A stretch of 64,000 bases of DNA, taken from Alkalicoccus urumqiensis (GTDB taxonomy: Bacteria > Bacillota > Bacilli > Bacillales > Salisediminibacteriaceae). Positions within the stretch are counted from its first letter, which is position 1, and every line of letters begins with the position of its first letter. The position numbers and the translations under genes were made by a program. The notes under the pieces are model-generated. The model made no database searches, was not told the DNA's origin, and worked only from the letters and a program-made list of their open reading frames with translations. The stretch lies in contig NZ_PVNS01000011.1 in assembly GCF_002993335.1 (NCBI RefSeq), positions 1-64,000 on the forward strand, in the 5' to 3' direction. Below, one piece after another: positions 25,272 to 34,139 of this stretch.

Positions 25272-26009
25272 TTATGTGACGGGCCTGTGAACTTGACTGC
25301 CTTCCAGCGAACACATCCGGTAGCCGATGCCGCGGACCGTCTTAATAAACTGAGGATTGCGTTTGTTCTGCTCGATTTTCTGCCGGATACGGCTTATAAA
25401 TACATCAACAATCCGTTCATCCATCGACGCTTCTTCTTCAGATGCGGCATCGATAATCTCCTGCCTGGAAAAGGAACGGTCCCTGTTTCTCATGAAAAAG
25501 ACGACGATTTCAAATTCCCGGCGTGTAAATTCCAGCCATTCTCCGTGAAGACGAGCGGTAAACTGCTCGCTGTCCACCACCAGCGGGCCGTTTACGAGAA
25601 GATGCGGACCGGCAGCTTCATCCGGAGGACAGCAGAGCGCATTCCGCCTCAAAATGGATTTAATACGGGCTGTCAATTCTTTCGTGCGGATAGGACGGGT
25701 GACGATATCGTCGGCCCCGATTTCAAAACGAAGCACGCGGTCCACCTCACTCGTCTCCTCTGTGAGCATAATAACAGGCGTCCAGTCTCCTCCGAAGCGG
25801 AGGTCTCTGCAGTAGTCCATGCCGCTCCAGGAAGGAAACTGATCAGACAGAACAATGATATCGGGGTTGAACAGCTGAATGGATGCGGACACTTCACGCT
25901 CCGTTTCCGCTGTACGGATGTGAAATCCTGCTGATTCAAACGCCCGTTCTGTCCGGCGGCGCTCTTCTGCCACCGGATCCGCGACCAGTACCGTGATCTG
26001 CTGCTCCAT
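25272..26009 (-). CDS. OmpR-type response regulator with degenerate receiver
   Basis: 245 residues: receiver domain (about 5-122) and winged-helix DNA-binding domain (about 138-235, EFTRREFEIVVFFMRN and RIRQKIEQNKRNPQFIKTVRGIGYRM). Aligned by eye with PhoP/PhoB, the phosphoacceptor aspartate is Ser 55 (VLSDQFP instead of VLDLMLP), the conserved lysine is Arg 105 (VTRPI) and only one of the paired N-terminal acids remains (VADP). Thr 83 is kept. It is probably not controlled by normal phosphorylation. It lies 16 bases after phoU at the end of the phosphate operon, with no histidine kinase nearby. A role in phosphate control is inferred from place. Confidence 0.85.
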   Translation of the reverse strand: MEQQITVLVADPVAEERRRTERAFESAGFHIRTAETEREVSASIQLFNPDIIVLSDQFPSWSGMDYCRDLRFGGDWTPVIMLTEETSEVDRVLRFEIGADDIVTRPIRTKELTARIKSILRRNALCCPPDEAAGPHLLVNGPLVVDSEQFTARLHGEWLEFTRREFEIVVFFMRNRDRSFSRQEIIDAASEEEASMDERIVDVFISRIRQKIEQNKRNPQFIKTVRGIGYRMCSLEGSQVHRPVT

Positions 26010-26025
26010 TCCAGCACCTCCCCGA

Positions 26026-26670
26026 TTAATTTAAATCAAACCGCTGTCCATTCACCTCGTAAATAATCCATTCCGCAATGTTCGTGCAGTAGTCACCGAT
26101 ACGCTCCATGTAACGGGCCGTAAATGCCAGCTGGGCCGTCTGATCAGCTGAGTAGGACGTCTGAAACAGCTCTTTGACAAAGCTGCCGTAGGTCTGGTCA
26201 ATCTCATCGTCCAATGTTGCAATCTGCTGAGCTTTCAGCATATCCAGGCTGCCATAGGCTTCCATCACTTCGTGAAGCATGTGCCGGATTTTCTCTTCCA
26301 TTTTCGTCAACTTTTTTTCAAATGCGTGAAAGGCTTCGAGCGAAGGAAGGTGCAGATAGGCTTTTGCCATATCCACACATAAATCACCCATCCGTTCCAG
26401 ATCACTGGATACTTTCAGACAAACGATAATTCGCCGCAGGTCAGAGGCTACCGGCTGCTGCCTGGCAATGACGAGTGTCGCCTGTTCATTCAGCTTCAGC
26501 TCCAGCTCATTGATTTCTTCGTCTTCTTCAATGATATCTTTCAACGCAGCTTTATTATCTCCTGCCATGGCGTGGACTGTCCGGGAAAACTGATCTTCCA
26601 CTCTGTCGCCGAGTTCCTGAATTTCCTTTTTCAGCTCTTCAAGCTCTGAATGGAATGCGCTTCGAATCAC
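26026..26670 (-). CDS. phoU: Phosphate signalling protein PhoU
   Basis: 214-residue PhoU with two three-helix repeats. Metal-binding motifs of each half are visible (DLERMGDLCVDMAK near 90 and RYMERIGDYCTNIAEW near 190). PhoU links the Pst transporter to the phosphate sensor kinase and limits uptake. GTG start behind AAGGAGGGG. It follows pstB by 12 bases. Confidence 0.94.
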   Translation of the reverse strand: MIRSAFHSELEELKKEIQELGDRVEDQFSRTVHAMAGDNKAALKDIIEEDEEINELELKLNEQATLVIARQQPVASDLRRIIVCLKVSSDLERMGDLCVDMAKAYLHLPSLEAFHAFEKKLTKMEEKIRHMLHEVMEAYGSLDMLKAQQIATLDDEIDQTYGSFVKELFQTSYSADQTAQLAFTARYMERIGDYCTNIAEWIIYEVNGQRFDLN

Positions 26671-26682
26671 AACAGCCCCTCC

Positions 26683-27516
26683 TTAACCAAACCGGCCGGT
26701 AATATAATCTTCGGTCCGTTTATCTTCCGGGTTGGAGAAAATTTTGTCTGTCCGGTCATACTCCACCACTTCTCCATTCAGGAAGAAAGCAGTGCGGTCG
26801 GAAATGCGCGCTGCCTGCTGCATGTTGTGCGTCACAATGGTGATCGAATATTTCTGCTTCAGCTCGCGCACGAGCTCCTCTACTTTCAGCGTCGATTTCG
26901 GGTCCAGAGCCGATGTAGGCTCGTCCATTAAAATCACATCCGGCTCTATGGCGAGGCAGCGGGCAATACAGAGACGCTGCTGCTGTCCGCCCGACAGTCC
27001 GAATGCATTCTCATCCAGGCGGTCCTTGACTTCATCCCAGATCGCCGCACCCTTCAGGCTGGATTCGACAATTTCTTTCAATATTTTCTTGTCACGGATA
27101 CCGTGAATTTTCGGTCCGTATGCGACGTTTTCAAAAATGGTTTTCGGAAATGGGTTCGGCTTTTGAAACACCATACCTACCCGCGTGCGCAGTACTTCCA
27201 CCGGAAATTTCCGGTCGTAGATGTTGCTGCCGCGGTAAAAAATCTTACCGGTAACCTTCACGGAATCGTTCATTTCCACCATACGGTTCAACGTTTTAAT
27301 ATACGTTGATTTTCCACAGCCGGAAGGCCCGATGATCGCCGTCACTTCATTTTCACGCTGGTCGAGGTGGATATCCTGGAGAGCGTGGGTATCGCCGTAC
27401 CAGAGATTAATGCCCTCTGTTTTAAACACCGATTCTTTCTGGACAGCTGCTTCCGGCTGCGCTTCTGCAGGCTTTTTTTCTTTTACCGTTTCCTGTTTCA
27501 TGGATACTTCACTCAT
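26683..27516 (-). CDS. pstB: Phosphate ABC transporter ATPase PstB
   Basis: 277-residue ATPase. Walker [11 protein letters not shown]-loop [16 protein letters not shown], signature [16 protein letters not shown], Walker [14 protein letters not shown] and the switch histidine in IVTHNMQQA are all intact. Start: ATG 27516, nine bases after AAGGGG; an ATG three codons earlier abuts that site. An N-terminal extension of about 25 residues rich in Glu, Lys and Ala precedes the domain. Confidence 0.95.
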   Translation of the reverse strand: MSEVSMKQETVKEKKPAEAQPEAAVQKESVFKTEGINLWYGDTHALQDIHLDQRENEVTAIIGPSGCGKSTYIKTLNRMVEMNDSVKVTGKIFYRGSNIYDRKFPVEVLRTRVGMVFQKPNPFPKTIFENVAYGPKIHGIRDKKILKEIVESSLKGAAIWDEVKDRLDENAFGLSGGQQQRLCIARCLAIEPDVILMDEPTSALDPKSTLKVEELVRELKQKYSITIVTHNMQQAARISDRTAFFLNGEVVEYDRTDKIFSNPEDKRTEDYITGRFG

Positions 27517-27567
27517 GAATTTCATCCCCTTTGATTCTGAATTCGTGCCGTTCCTCCAGCCGTTTAG

Positions 27568-28458
27568 TTAAAACCGCTTTTGAAACTTATTCCGGATGAG
27601 AATGGCTGCGGAGTTCAGTGTGAACATAATGACGAGCAGAACGATAATCGCTGCTGCTGCCAGGTAGGCATATTCTGCCGTTAACGGAGCATCAATCGTC
27701 CAGTAATAAATCTGGACAGGCAGAACGGTGAAACTGTCAAATACGCTTGACGGAAGCGGAATCAGAAGTGCCGGAATACCGATCGCAATCAGCGGTGCCG
27801 TTTCGCCGATCGCCCGTGACATCGCAAGAATCATTCCGGTTAAAATACTCGGCAGTGCCGCCGGCAGCACAACATTCCGGATCGTCTGCCACCTCGTCGC
27901 CCCCATGCCATAGGATGCTTCGCGCAGGTAGCCGGGCACTGCACGGAGCGCTTCCTGAGCTGCGACGATAACAATCGGCAGCACGAGCAGCGACATCGTC
28001 AGGCCGCCGGCAAGGACGACGGATCCCATACCGAGAAGCCGGACAAACACAGTGAGTCCCAGCAGTCCAAACACAATGGAAGGCACACCGGCAAGGTTGG
28101 AAATGTTCGTTTCAAAAAACGTGCGGACTCTGCCTTTTTTCACGTACTCTTCCAGATAGATCGCGGTTGCAACACCGATAACCATTGTTACCGGGCCGAC
28201 GATCAGCATCAGCCAGAGTGTTCCGGTTATTGCTCCGGCGACACCTGCGTTCTCCGCACTGAAGGACGGCGGGCTCGTCAGAAAGTTCCAGTCAAGCCAG
28301 CCGAGGCTGTCGGAAATGACGTCATAAAGAAGGACGGCCAGAACGACGAGACCGAACATCGTGGAGGCGAGAAACACACCGCGGACGGCACGGTTTGTCT
28401 GTATCCGCCGGCCCATCCGGCTTTCAACACGGGCGTGGTCAATATAATGTTCTGCCAT
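27568..28458 (-). CDS. pstA: Phosphate ABC transporter permease PstA
   Basis: 296-residue permease with six predicted helices. The coupling loop EALRAVPGYLREASYGMGATRWQTI is the PstA/PstC-type EAA motif. It forms the channel with PstC. The start is two bases after the pstC stop codon, with GAGAGGTG as ribosome binding site. Confidence 0.94.
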   Translation of the reverse strand: MAEHYIDHARVESRMGRRIQTNRAVRGVFLASTMFGLVVLAVLLYDVISDSLGWLDWNFLTSPPSFSAENAGVAGAITGTLWLMLIVGPVTMVIGVATAIYLEEYVKKGRVRTFFETNISNLAGVPSIVFGLLGLTVFVRLLGMGSVVLAGGLTMSLLVLPIVIVAAQEALRAVPGYLREASYGMGATRWQTIRNVVLPAALPSILTGMILAMSRAIGETAPLIAIGIPALLIPLPSSVFDSFTVLPVQIYYWTIDAPLTAEYAYLAAAAIIVLLVIMFTLNSAAILIRNKFQKRF

Positions 28459-28460
28459 AG

Positions 28461-29393
28461 TTAATACACCTCTCTGTACCGTTCAGAAATATATTTAGCG
28501 AGCATATTCATCGACAGCGTAAAGACGAAGAGTGTGATAGCTACAGCATACAAGCTGTAATAGGCCGGTGTTCCAGCGCCGGCATCTCCGCTCGTTACTT
28601 CGACAATATAGGCCGTCATCGTCTGCATCGACTGTGTAATATCGAACGTCAGATTTTTATTGCTTCCACTTGCAATCGTAACGATCATCGTTTCACCGAT
28701 CGCACGGGAAATACCGAGGACAAACGATGCGATAATTCCGGAAATCGCTGCCGGGATAACGACCCGGACAACTGCTTCAAATTTTGTTGCTCCAAAGGCC
28801 ATCGCGCCCTCACGCATGGAGTTCGGCACGGAGCTCAGTGCATCCTCCGATAACGAAGCAACCATCGGAATAATCATGATCCCCATGACAATTCCGGGAC
28901 TCAGTATGTTGGTCCTGTCCAGAATAGGAATGATTTCCCGGAGCACCGGCGTTACGAATGTGAAAGCGAAAAATCCGTACACAATCGTTGGAATACCTGC
29001 AAGAATTTCCACCATCGGCTTCAGCACACGGCGTGCTTTATCTGTCGCATATTCACTCAGATACACAGCGGTTGTAAGTCCGATCGGAATCGCAACAAAC
29101 ATGGCAATTACTGTAGATAGCAGCGTTGCTGACAGCAGAGGCAGAATACTGAACGACGGATTATTCCGGTTCAGCGGCTGCATGTCGGTTGCAGTAAAGA
29201 ACTCGATAAATGATACTTCTGAAAAGAACAGAACGGTTTCGACGAGCAGTGTGATTAATATTCCTACTGTAGTTAATACAGATACAGAGGCTGCAGCAAA
29301 CAAAAATCCTGGAATCACTTTCTCCACTTTATGCCTTCTGCCTGTCTGGCGCTTCTGCTTAATCATGTCACTGACGCTGTATTGTTCCGGCAT
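28461..29393 (-). CDS. pstC: Phosphate ABC transporter permease PstC
   Basis: 310-residue permease with six helices. Coupling loop: DALSSVPNSMREGAMAFGATKFEAV. The cytoplasmic N-terminus includes a basic KQKRQTGRRHK stretch. Ribosome binding site AAAGGAGTG. A hairpin separates it from pstS. Confidence 0.94.
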   Translation of the reverse strand: MPEQYSVSDMIKQKRQTGRRHKVEKVIPGFLFAAASVSVLTTVGILITLLVETVLFFSEVSFIEFFTATDMQPLNRNNPSFSILPLLSATLLSTVIAMFVAIPIGLTTAVYLSEYATDKARRVLKPMVEILAGIPTIVYGFFAFTFVTPVLREIIPILDRTNILSPGIVMGIMIIPMVASLSEDALSSVPNSMREGAMAFGATKFEAVVRVVIPAAISGIIASFVLGISRAIGETMIVTIASGSNKNLTFDITQSMQTMTAYIVEVTSGDAGAGTPAYYSLYAVAITLFVFTLSMNMLAKYISERYREVY

Positions 29394-29433
29394 CCCCTGA
29401 CACTCCTTTCTCTTCCCCTGATTAACATTGGAA

Positions 29434-29458
29434 CAGGCGGACGGTAGCCGCCCGCCTG
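29434..29458 (-). promoter_or_regulatory. Intercistronic hairpin between pstS and pstC
   Basis: Eleven-position stem with one A-C mismatch and a three-base loop, directly after pstS and without a T-run. It probably stabilises or partly terminates the binding-protein mRNA. Confidence 0.65.
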
Positions 29459-29472
29459 ACCATTAAAACAGC

Positions 29473-30507
29473 TTACTCGATGCCTTCTACTTCTTCTTTA
29501 TAACCTTCCAGCTCATCTTCCGGAAGCGGCGCAAAGCCAGTTTCTGGAGCAAGCTCGTCGGCTACATCAAATACATAGCGTGCAAAATCTTTTACAGCCG
29601 GGTTTTCACTTGCGGAATCGAGGTTCAGGTTCGTAAATACCTGGCGGGTGTAAGGAGCGTATTCTCCTTCCAGGTCAATATTGTCAAGGGATGGTGTAAT
29701 GTTGCCATCACCGAAGTCGATGGAAACGACACCCAGTTGATCCTGGCTTCCTTCATAGTAGCCGTAGCCGAAGAATCCAATGGCATTCTCATCTTCTGAT
29801 ACGAGTTCTACCAGTGTGGAATATTCCTGCTGCAGGTTCGTTCCTTCTTTCAGGTCCTGCCCATCGATCAGCTCGTCGACGAAAAATTCATACGTTCCGT
29901 GGTTTTCGTTCGGTCCGTACGTATTTACTTCTTCTTCCGGCCACTCTTCATTAATATCCGACCACATTACTGTGTCATCATCGCTGACGGCACCGGAGAT
30001 GAAGAGAGATTCTACTTCTTCGACAGTCATTTCGGTAGCCCAGTCATTGTCCGGGTGAAGAACAATAGTCATTCCGTCCAGAGCGACCGGAAACTCCTGT
30101 GAGTTGATTCCGTTTGCTTCCATTTCTTCAAGTTCTTCTTCTTTAACTTCACGGGAAGCGTTGGAGAAGTCTGTCTCTCCCTCTACATAGCGCTGCATGC
30201 CTGCACTTGTTCCGGCACGGCTCACTTCAACGCTCACTTCCGGGTTTTCATTTACCATGTATTCTTCTGCAATTCGGGACATCAGTGGGTATACCGTGCC
30301 GGACCCGTCAATAGCTACTGTTCCGGAAATGTCTTCAGCCTCTCCACTGTTGTTTTCGCTGGCTGTGTTTTCGGATGCGTTGTTTTCCGCAGATGCGTTG
30401 CTTCCGGATGCCTCTGAGTTATTTTCTGCCCCATTGTCTCCCCCGCCACATGCTGCGAGTACTGCTGCTGTTGTCACTGCCATCATTGTAAGACCATACT
30501 TTTTCAC
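29473..30507 (-). CDS. pstS: Phosphate-binding lipoprotein PstS
   Basis: 344-residue extracellular phosphate receptor. GTG start at 30507, preceded by AAGGAGG. Lipobox VLAAC, then an Asn/Ser/Glu-rich linker to about residue 55. The binding domain starts GTVAIDGSGTVYPLM, with further phosphate-loop motifs SRAGTSAGMQRYVEGETDFSNASR. It is first in pstSCAB-phoU-regulator, behind a promoter with PhoP-box-like repeats. Confidence 0.94.
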   Translation of the reverse strand: MKKYGLTMMAVTTAAVLAACGGGDNGAENNSEASGSNASAENNASENTASENNSGEAEDISGTVAIDGSGTVYPLMSRIAEEYMVNENPEVSVEVSRAGTSAGMQRYVEGETDFSNASREVKEEELEEMEANGINSQEFPVALDGMTIVLHPDNDWATEMTVEEVESLFISGAVSDDDTVMWSDINEEWPEEEVNTYGPNENHGTYEFFVDELIDGQDLKEGTNLQQEYSTLVELVSEDENAIGFFGYGYYEGSQDQLGVVSIDFGDGNITPSLDNIDLEGEYAPYTRQVFTNLNLDSASENPAVKDFARYVFDVADELAPETGFAPLPEDELEGYKEEVEGIE

Positions 30508-30560
30508 GAAAACGTCCTCCTTGTGTTTAAAAACATTGTGTTTTCCTGACCACAAGGCTT

Positions 30561-30613
30561 AGTATAAGCCTGCGATGTTAATCCGGCATGAAGGAAGTGT
30601 TAAGGATTGTAAA
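30561..30613 (-). promoter_or_regulatory. PhoP-box-like promoter of pstS
   Basis: Minus strand: TTTACA (30608-30613), TTAACA (30598-30603) and TTAACA (30576-30581) upstream of a -10 TATACT (30561-30566). There is no good -35, as usual for PhoP-activated promoters. The first two boxes are ten bases apart, close to the 11-bp PhoP spacing. Confidence 0.65.
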
Positions 30614-30644
30614 CGTTACGTAAAAATACAGCCGGCTGCGTTTT

Positions 30645-30683
30645 AAAAAAAGCAGACAGCGGATCCCGGCCCGCTGCCTGCTT
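30645..30683 (-). terminator. Terminator of the YhfI-like gene
   Basis: AGCAGGCAGCGG pairs with CCGCTGTCTGCT (one G-U) on the minus strand, followed by seven T. Confidence 0.9.
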
Positions 30684-30690
30684 TCATGAA

Positions 30691-31428
30691 TTAACCGATC
30701 CGCTTCGATTTTCCTTTTTCCGCTGTACTCACGTTTCCCCGGTACACTTTTTCCGCTTCCATAACGAGATCACTCCGGTTCCCAAAATGGGGGAAGTGCG
30801 TCAGCCACAGCTCTTGTGCGCCGGCTTTCTCTGCAAGTCTTCCCGCTTCTGTGCTCGTCATGTGCCCATAGTCCGCCGCTGGCTGATCTTCGTAAAAACT
30901 TGCTTCTGCAATCAACAGCGAGGCCCCTGAAGCGAAATTGACGAGCGATTCATCGTATACAGCGTCTGCTGTATAGCAGAGAGCAGCATTGTTTTCTTCC
31001 AGCCTGAGCGCCCAGCACGGCACCGGATGCGCGGTACGGTGAAACGACCACGTAACGTCGTCGATCATCCAGCTGTCTCCACTTTCATATGTGTGGGCCA
31101 CGGCCGCTTTTTCTTTCACGATGCTGTTAAGCCACGCTCTCTCCTCAGCCGGCGCGTAAATGTGTACAGGACGGTCTGTACTGCCGAGTGCCTGCGCTAC
31201 GAGCCTGCTGTAAACAAAAGCTCCGGCATCTGCCGTATGATCCGTATGACGGTGGGAGATAAAAATGCGGTCGATTTCCTCCAGCCTGACGAATTCCGGA
31301 AGGCAGCTCAATGCTCCACTTCCGCAGTCCAGGAGCCATTTTTCCGTTTGGGTCTCCACCAGATAGCAGCTCGTTGCCTCCCCCTTTTCCGGATAAGCGC
31401 CCCAGCTTCCAATAACCGTTACTTTCAT
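30691..31428 (-). CDS. yhfI: Metallo-beta-lactamase-fold hydrolase (YhfI-like)
   Basis: 245-residue MBL-fold protein of the RNase Z-like/YhfI group. Metal ligands: HRHTDH at 59-64, a histidine in TAHPVP (about 133), TADAVYDE (Asp near 153) and TSTEAG/THFPHF (His near 217). Likely a cytoplasmic phosphodiesterase or related hydrolase; the natural substrate is unknown. ATG at 31428, with AAAGGATG as ribosome binding site. Confidence 0.85.
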   Translation of the reverse strand: MKVTVIGSWGAYPEKGEATSCYLVETQTEKWLLDCGSGALSCLPEFVRLEEIDRIFISHRHTDHTADAGAFVYSRLVAQALGSTDRPVHIYAPAEERAWLNSIVKEKAAVAHTYESGDSWMIDDVTWSFHRTAHPVPCWALRLEENNAALCYTADAVYDESLVNFASGASLLIAEASFYEDQPAADYGHMTSTEAGRLAEKAGAQELWLTHFPHFGNRSDLVMEAEKVYRGNVSTAEKGKSKRIG

Positions 31429-31557
31429 ACAACTCATCCTTTCTATGTCGTTTCTTCTATGGCTATTCAGAAAGCGCCTGCTGCGTTAAGATAGGATAAG
31501 TGTACGCTTTCGGCTCTGACTGATAGCGGCCGTTCTGCAGGAAAGGAGGCCGTCTGC

Positions 31558-32964
31558 ATGGGAGGTTCGTCCACTCCACATAAAATGCTGACAGCCACGG
31601 CACTGTCGGCTACGTTTTTATTTACGTTCAGCCAATTTTTACTCATTACTGCCTATCCGGCTATTATGACAGAATTCAATGTAAATGCTACCCAGGTGCA
31701 GTGGCTCACAACAGCATTTCTGCTTGCCACCATCATTTTCATACCGATGAGCGGCTATTTTATGAATACTTTTTCCGCAAAGGCACTGGTGCTGTTTTCG
31801 CTGTGCACACTGCTTATCGGTACAGCGGTCGGTGCCTTTGCGCCGAACTTCGGCCTGCTCGTTTTCTCCCGGGTGATTCAGGCGGTGGGGGCCGGTATTA
31901 TGCTGCCGCTCGTGCAGACGATCCTGCTCTCTGTCTTTCCGTATCAAAAGCGAGGGTTTGCTATGGGGCTTTTAGGGGCTGTCGTGAACGTTGCGCCTGC
32001 TTCTGCTCCTTCGCTCTCGGGACTGGTGATCGATGCTGTCGGCTGGCGCGCTCTCCATAGTATTATGCTTGTTCCTGCTGTCATTGTTTTTATTCTTGCC
32101 CTTATTTATATGAAAAATGTGGTGGAGCAGCAGGAAGCGAGACTGGATTTATATTCTACATTTCTGACTGTCATCGGATTTTCCGGCTTTATTCTCGGTC
32201 TCAGCAATATCAGTGCATTTGGATTTACCAGCAGCTGGACCATTCTGCCGCTGGCTGCAGGGGCATTGGGCATTTTCCTGCTTATCCGGCGGCAGCTGCA
32301 GCTGGACGTGCCCGTATTAAAAGTCCAGTTGATGCGGATCCCTCTCTTTCGTTTAGCCATGGTACTCGTATTTATCAATATGATGCTTCTTCTGTCTGCA
32401 GAAAGCATACTGCCGATGTTTGCGCAGGATGTGCTTGGAACGACAGCCTTCCTTTCAGGCTTCCTGCTTGTTCCCGGTACCATTCTGCTGTCCATTATGA
32501 CCGTTGTCGCCGGCAGACTGTATGACAGCTATGGCGGACGCCTGCCGGCACTCATCGGGTTTGGCATGCTGTTTCTTTCCATGATTCTTTTCAGCACGCT
32601 GGGTATCGACAGCAGTCCATACTGGATTATGCTCTATTTCTGTGTATTTATGCTTGGCTGCGGGCTGACGCTGATGACGCTCGTGACCGTAAGTATGAAT
32701 GCCCTCACCCAGAAGGATGTCACCCACGGTTCTGCGATTACCAACACATTCCGTCAGTTCGGAATGGCTTTCGGTGTCATTCTTCTGACAACGGTCATCA
32801 GCCTCTCCACAGCCCGTGCAGATATCGCTTACCGGGAAGCGGCTTATGAGGGAACCATTATCACTTTCTGGATTATGGGGGCACTCGCGCTTGCGGCACT
32901 GCTTTTATCATTAAAAATTCAGGAGCGGCCCGCACCGGAGAGGAAATCACAAATCGGGGAGTAA
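31558..32964 (+). CDS. MFS exporter, DHA2 (EmrB/QacA) family
   Basis: 468-residue drug:H+ antiporter-type protein with about 12-14 helices. The motif A region GYFMNTFSAKALVLFS, motif C-like GAVVNVAPASAPSLSGLVIDAVGWRALH and the family TTAFLLATIIFIPMSGY stretch are visible. Substrates of this family are usually lipophilic drugs or dyes. Strong ribosome binding site AAAGGAGG. Divergent from the YhfI-like gene; its terminator abuts repeat copy B. Confidence 0.88.
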   Translation: MGGSSTPHKMLTATALSATFLFTFSQFLLITAYPAIMTEFNVNATQVQWLTTAFLLATIIFIPMSGYFMNTFSAKALVLFSLCTLLIGTAVGAFAPNFGLLVFSRVIQAVGAGIMLPLVQTILLSVFPYQKRGFAMGLLGAVVNVAPASAPSLSGLVIDAVGWRALHSIMLVPAVIVFILALIYMKNVVEQQEARLDLYSTFLTVIGFSGFILGLSNISAFGFTSSWTILPLAAGALGIFLLIRRQLQLDVPVLKVQLMRIPLFRLAMVLVFINMMLLLSAESILPMFAQDVLGTTAFLSGFLLVPGTILLSIMTVVAGRLYDSYGGRLPALIGFGMLFLSMILFSTLGIDSSPYWIMLYFCVFMLGCGLTLMTLVTVSMNALTQKDVTHGSAITNTFRQFGMAFGVILLTTVISLSTARADIAYREAAYEGTIITFWIMGALALAALLLSLKIQERPAPERKSQIGE

Positions 32965-33028
32965 AGGCCGCATTCGTCAGCAGTTTTCATGCAGGCCCCC
33001 TGAATCGATGTTTAACATACGTCGAACA

Positions 33029-33067
33029 GAAACCCGCTGCACATCGGTTTGATGTGCAGCGGGTTTC
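33029..33067 (+). terminator. Terminator of the MFS exporter gene
   Basis: Perfect 17-bp stem GAAACCCGCTGCACATC with a five-base loop. The T-run is short (TTTC). Repeat copy B starts five bases downstream. Confidence 0.75.
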
Positions 33068-33143
33068 TCCATTAAAATAAACCAGGCAGAAACCGCCTGG
33101 TCTTAAAAGAAAAGTGAGGTCTGTTGAATAGGTTTCCGCTTTC

Positions 33144-33266
33144 TGCCTGCACCTGCAGCCGTACAACGCTTTTATTACAAGTAGCACGGCTTCGCGCGGC
33201 CGCGCCGCATGACAGAAGTTCGCTGCCCTGCGCCTTAAACCATAGGCCGGCTCCGCTCGCGCTTTC
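33144..33266 (+). repeat. 123-nt segment present only in repeat copy B
   Basis: It is bounded by CGCTTTC (33137-33143 and 33260-33266); copy A has a single CGCTTTC (21809-21815) at this point. Inside is an 80-nt module (33184-33263) homologous to those at 22098-22177 and 33554-33633. Either copy B gained a module, or copy A lost it by recombination between the 7-nt repeats. Confidence 0.8.
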
Positions 33267-33553
33267 AGCCGCTTGACGCGGCATGGATTTTCGCCTCGTT
33301 CGGATCCTCCCGGAGTCGACGGCCTCCGGCTTCGGCAGGTAGGAGGAAAACGCTTGATCGAAGCGGGCCCATCTGTATAGAAATTGCTGCCATCCAGTTG
33401 CGTAGTAAGGGTCATTGTTACTTTATACATTTCGTTTCTGCTATGAATCCTTTGTATTTTATCTCTATTTTACTTCGCCTCGGAGCGTTCGGCAGGGGTG
33501 AAGGAACCTCGAGCGAGTGGGCGCTGGAGCTGGACAATGCTTCGATTGAAGAA

Positions 33554-33633
33554 GCATGGCTCCGCGCGGCCGCGCCGCATGGCAGAAGATCGCTACCCTG
33601 CGCCTCAAACCAAAGGCCGGCTCCACTCATGCT
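33554..33633 (+). repeat. 80-nt GC-rich module, third copy
   Basis: Same length as the modules at 22098-22177 and 33184-33263 and differing at only about five to ten positions. The centre GCGCGGCCGCGCCGCATG contains a self-complementary GCGGCCGC and is invariant in all three. Confidence 0.85.
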
Positions 33634-33809
33634 CTGCAGCCGTGCAAACAGCGCCCGGCTGGAAGACAAGCCCACGGCAAGCTTCTGCCGAAAAGCGGAG
33701 AAGCTCCACTAATAAAAACAAACGGCACATAGACCAGAACGTTGAAATGCTATAACCCTTGGCATTCCTGCTCGGAAGAGGCTTTGGATTTTATACATTC
33801 TTATCAGTT

Positions 33810-33840
33810 AAAAAAGCTGCCCCGATGGGACAGCTTTTTT
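33810..33840 (-). terminator. Terminator of the rplU-prp-rpmA operon
   Basis: AAAAAAGCTG(C)CCC / GGG(A)CAGCTTTTTT with a short loop, directly after the rpmA stop codon. T-runs on both strands. Confidence 0.85.
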
Positions 33841-33841
33841 C

Positions 33842-34135
33842 TTATGCTTCCTGAACTTCAGGATACACGCTGACGCGCTTTTTGTCGCGTCCAACCCGTT
33901 CAAACTTTACCACGCCGTCTACTTTCGCAAACAGTGTGTCGTCGCCGCCTTTTCCTACGTTTACACCAGGATAGACGCGCGTTCCGCGCTGACGTACGAG
34001 AATGGATCCGCCTGTTACAGCTTGTCCGTCCGCACGCTTGGCACCAAGACGTTTCGATTCCGAGTCACGTCCGTTCTTTGTACTACCAACCCCTTTTTTC
34101 TGGGCGAAGTACTGAAGGTCCAATTTCAATAGCAT
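33842..34135 (-). CDS. rpmA: 50S ribosomal protein L27
   Basis: 97 residues. It carries the Firmicutes N-terminal extension LKLDLQYF-A that the Prp protease removes before AQKKG, to expose the mature N-terminus near the peptidyl-transferase centre. The core [22 protein letters not shown] is canonical. Third gene of rplU-prp-rpmA. Confidence 0.97.
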   Translation of the reverse strand: MLLKLDLQYFAQKKGVGSTKNGRDSESKRLGAKRADGQAVTGGSILVRQRGTRVYPGVNVGKGGDDTLFAKVDGVVKFERVGRDKKRVSVYPEVQEA

Positions 34136-34139
34136 GGTC

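Larger units (their letters stand above)
33072..33809 (+). repeat. Dispersed non-coding repeat element, copy B
   Basis: About 738 nt aligning with copy A (21745-22352) from end to end in the same orientation. It is longer mainly because of a 123-nt segment at 33144-33266. It fills the space between the convergent MFS and rpmA genes and stops at the rpmA terminator. Conserved hairpins: CCAGGC...GCCTGG, CCGGAG...CTCCGG (33310-33329) and CGCTT...AAGCG. The best-conserved part is the 3' half, from CGTTCGGCAGGGGTGAAG to the 80-nt module. No tRNA-like, rRNA-like or transposase-like content is recognised. Confidence 0.85.
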
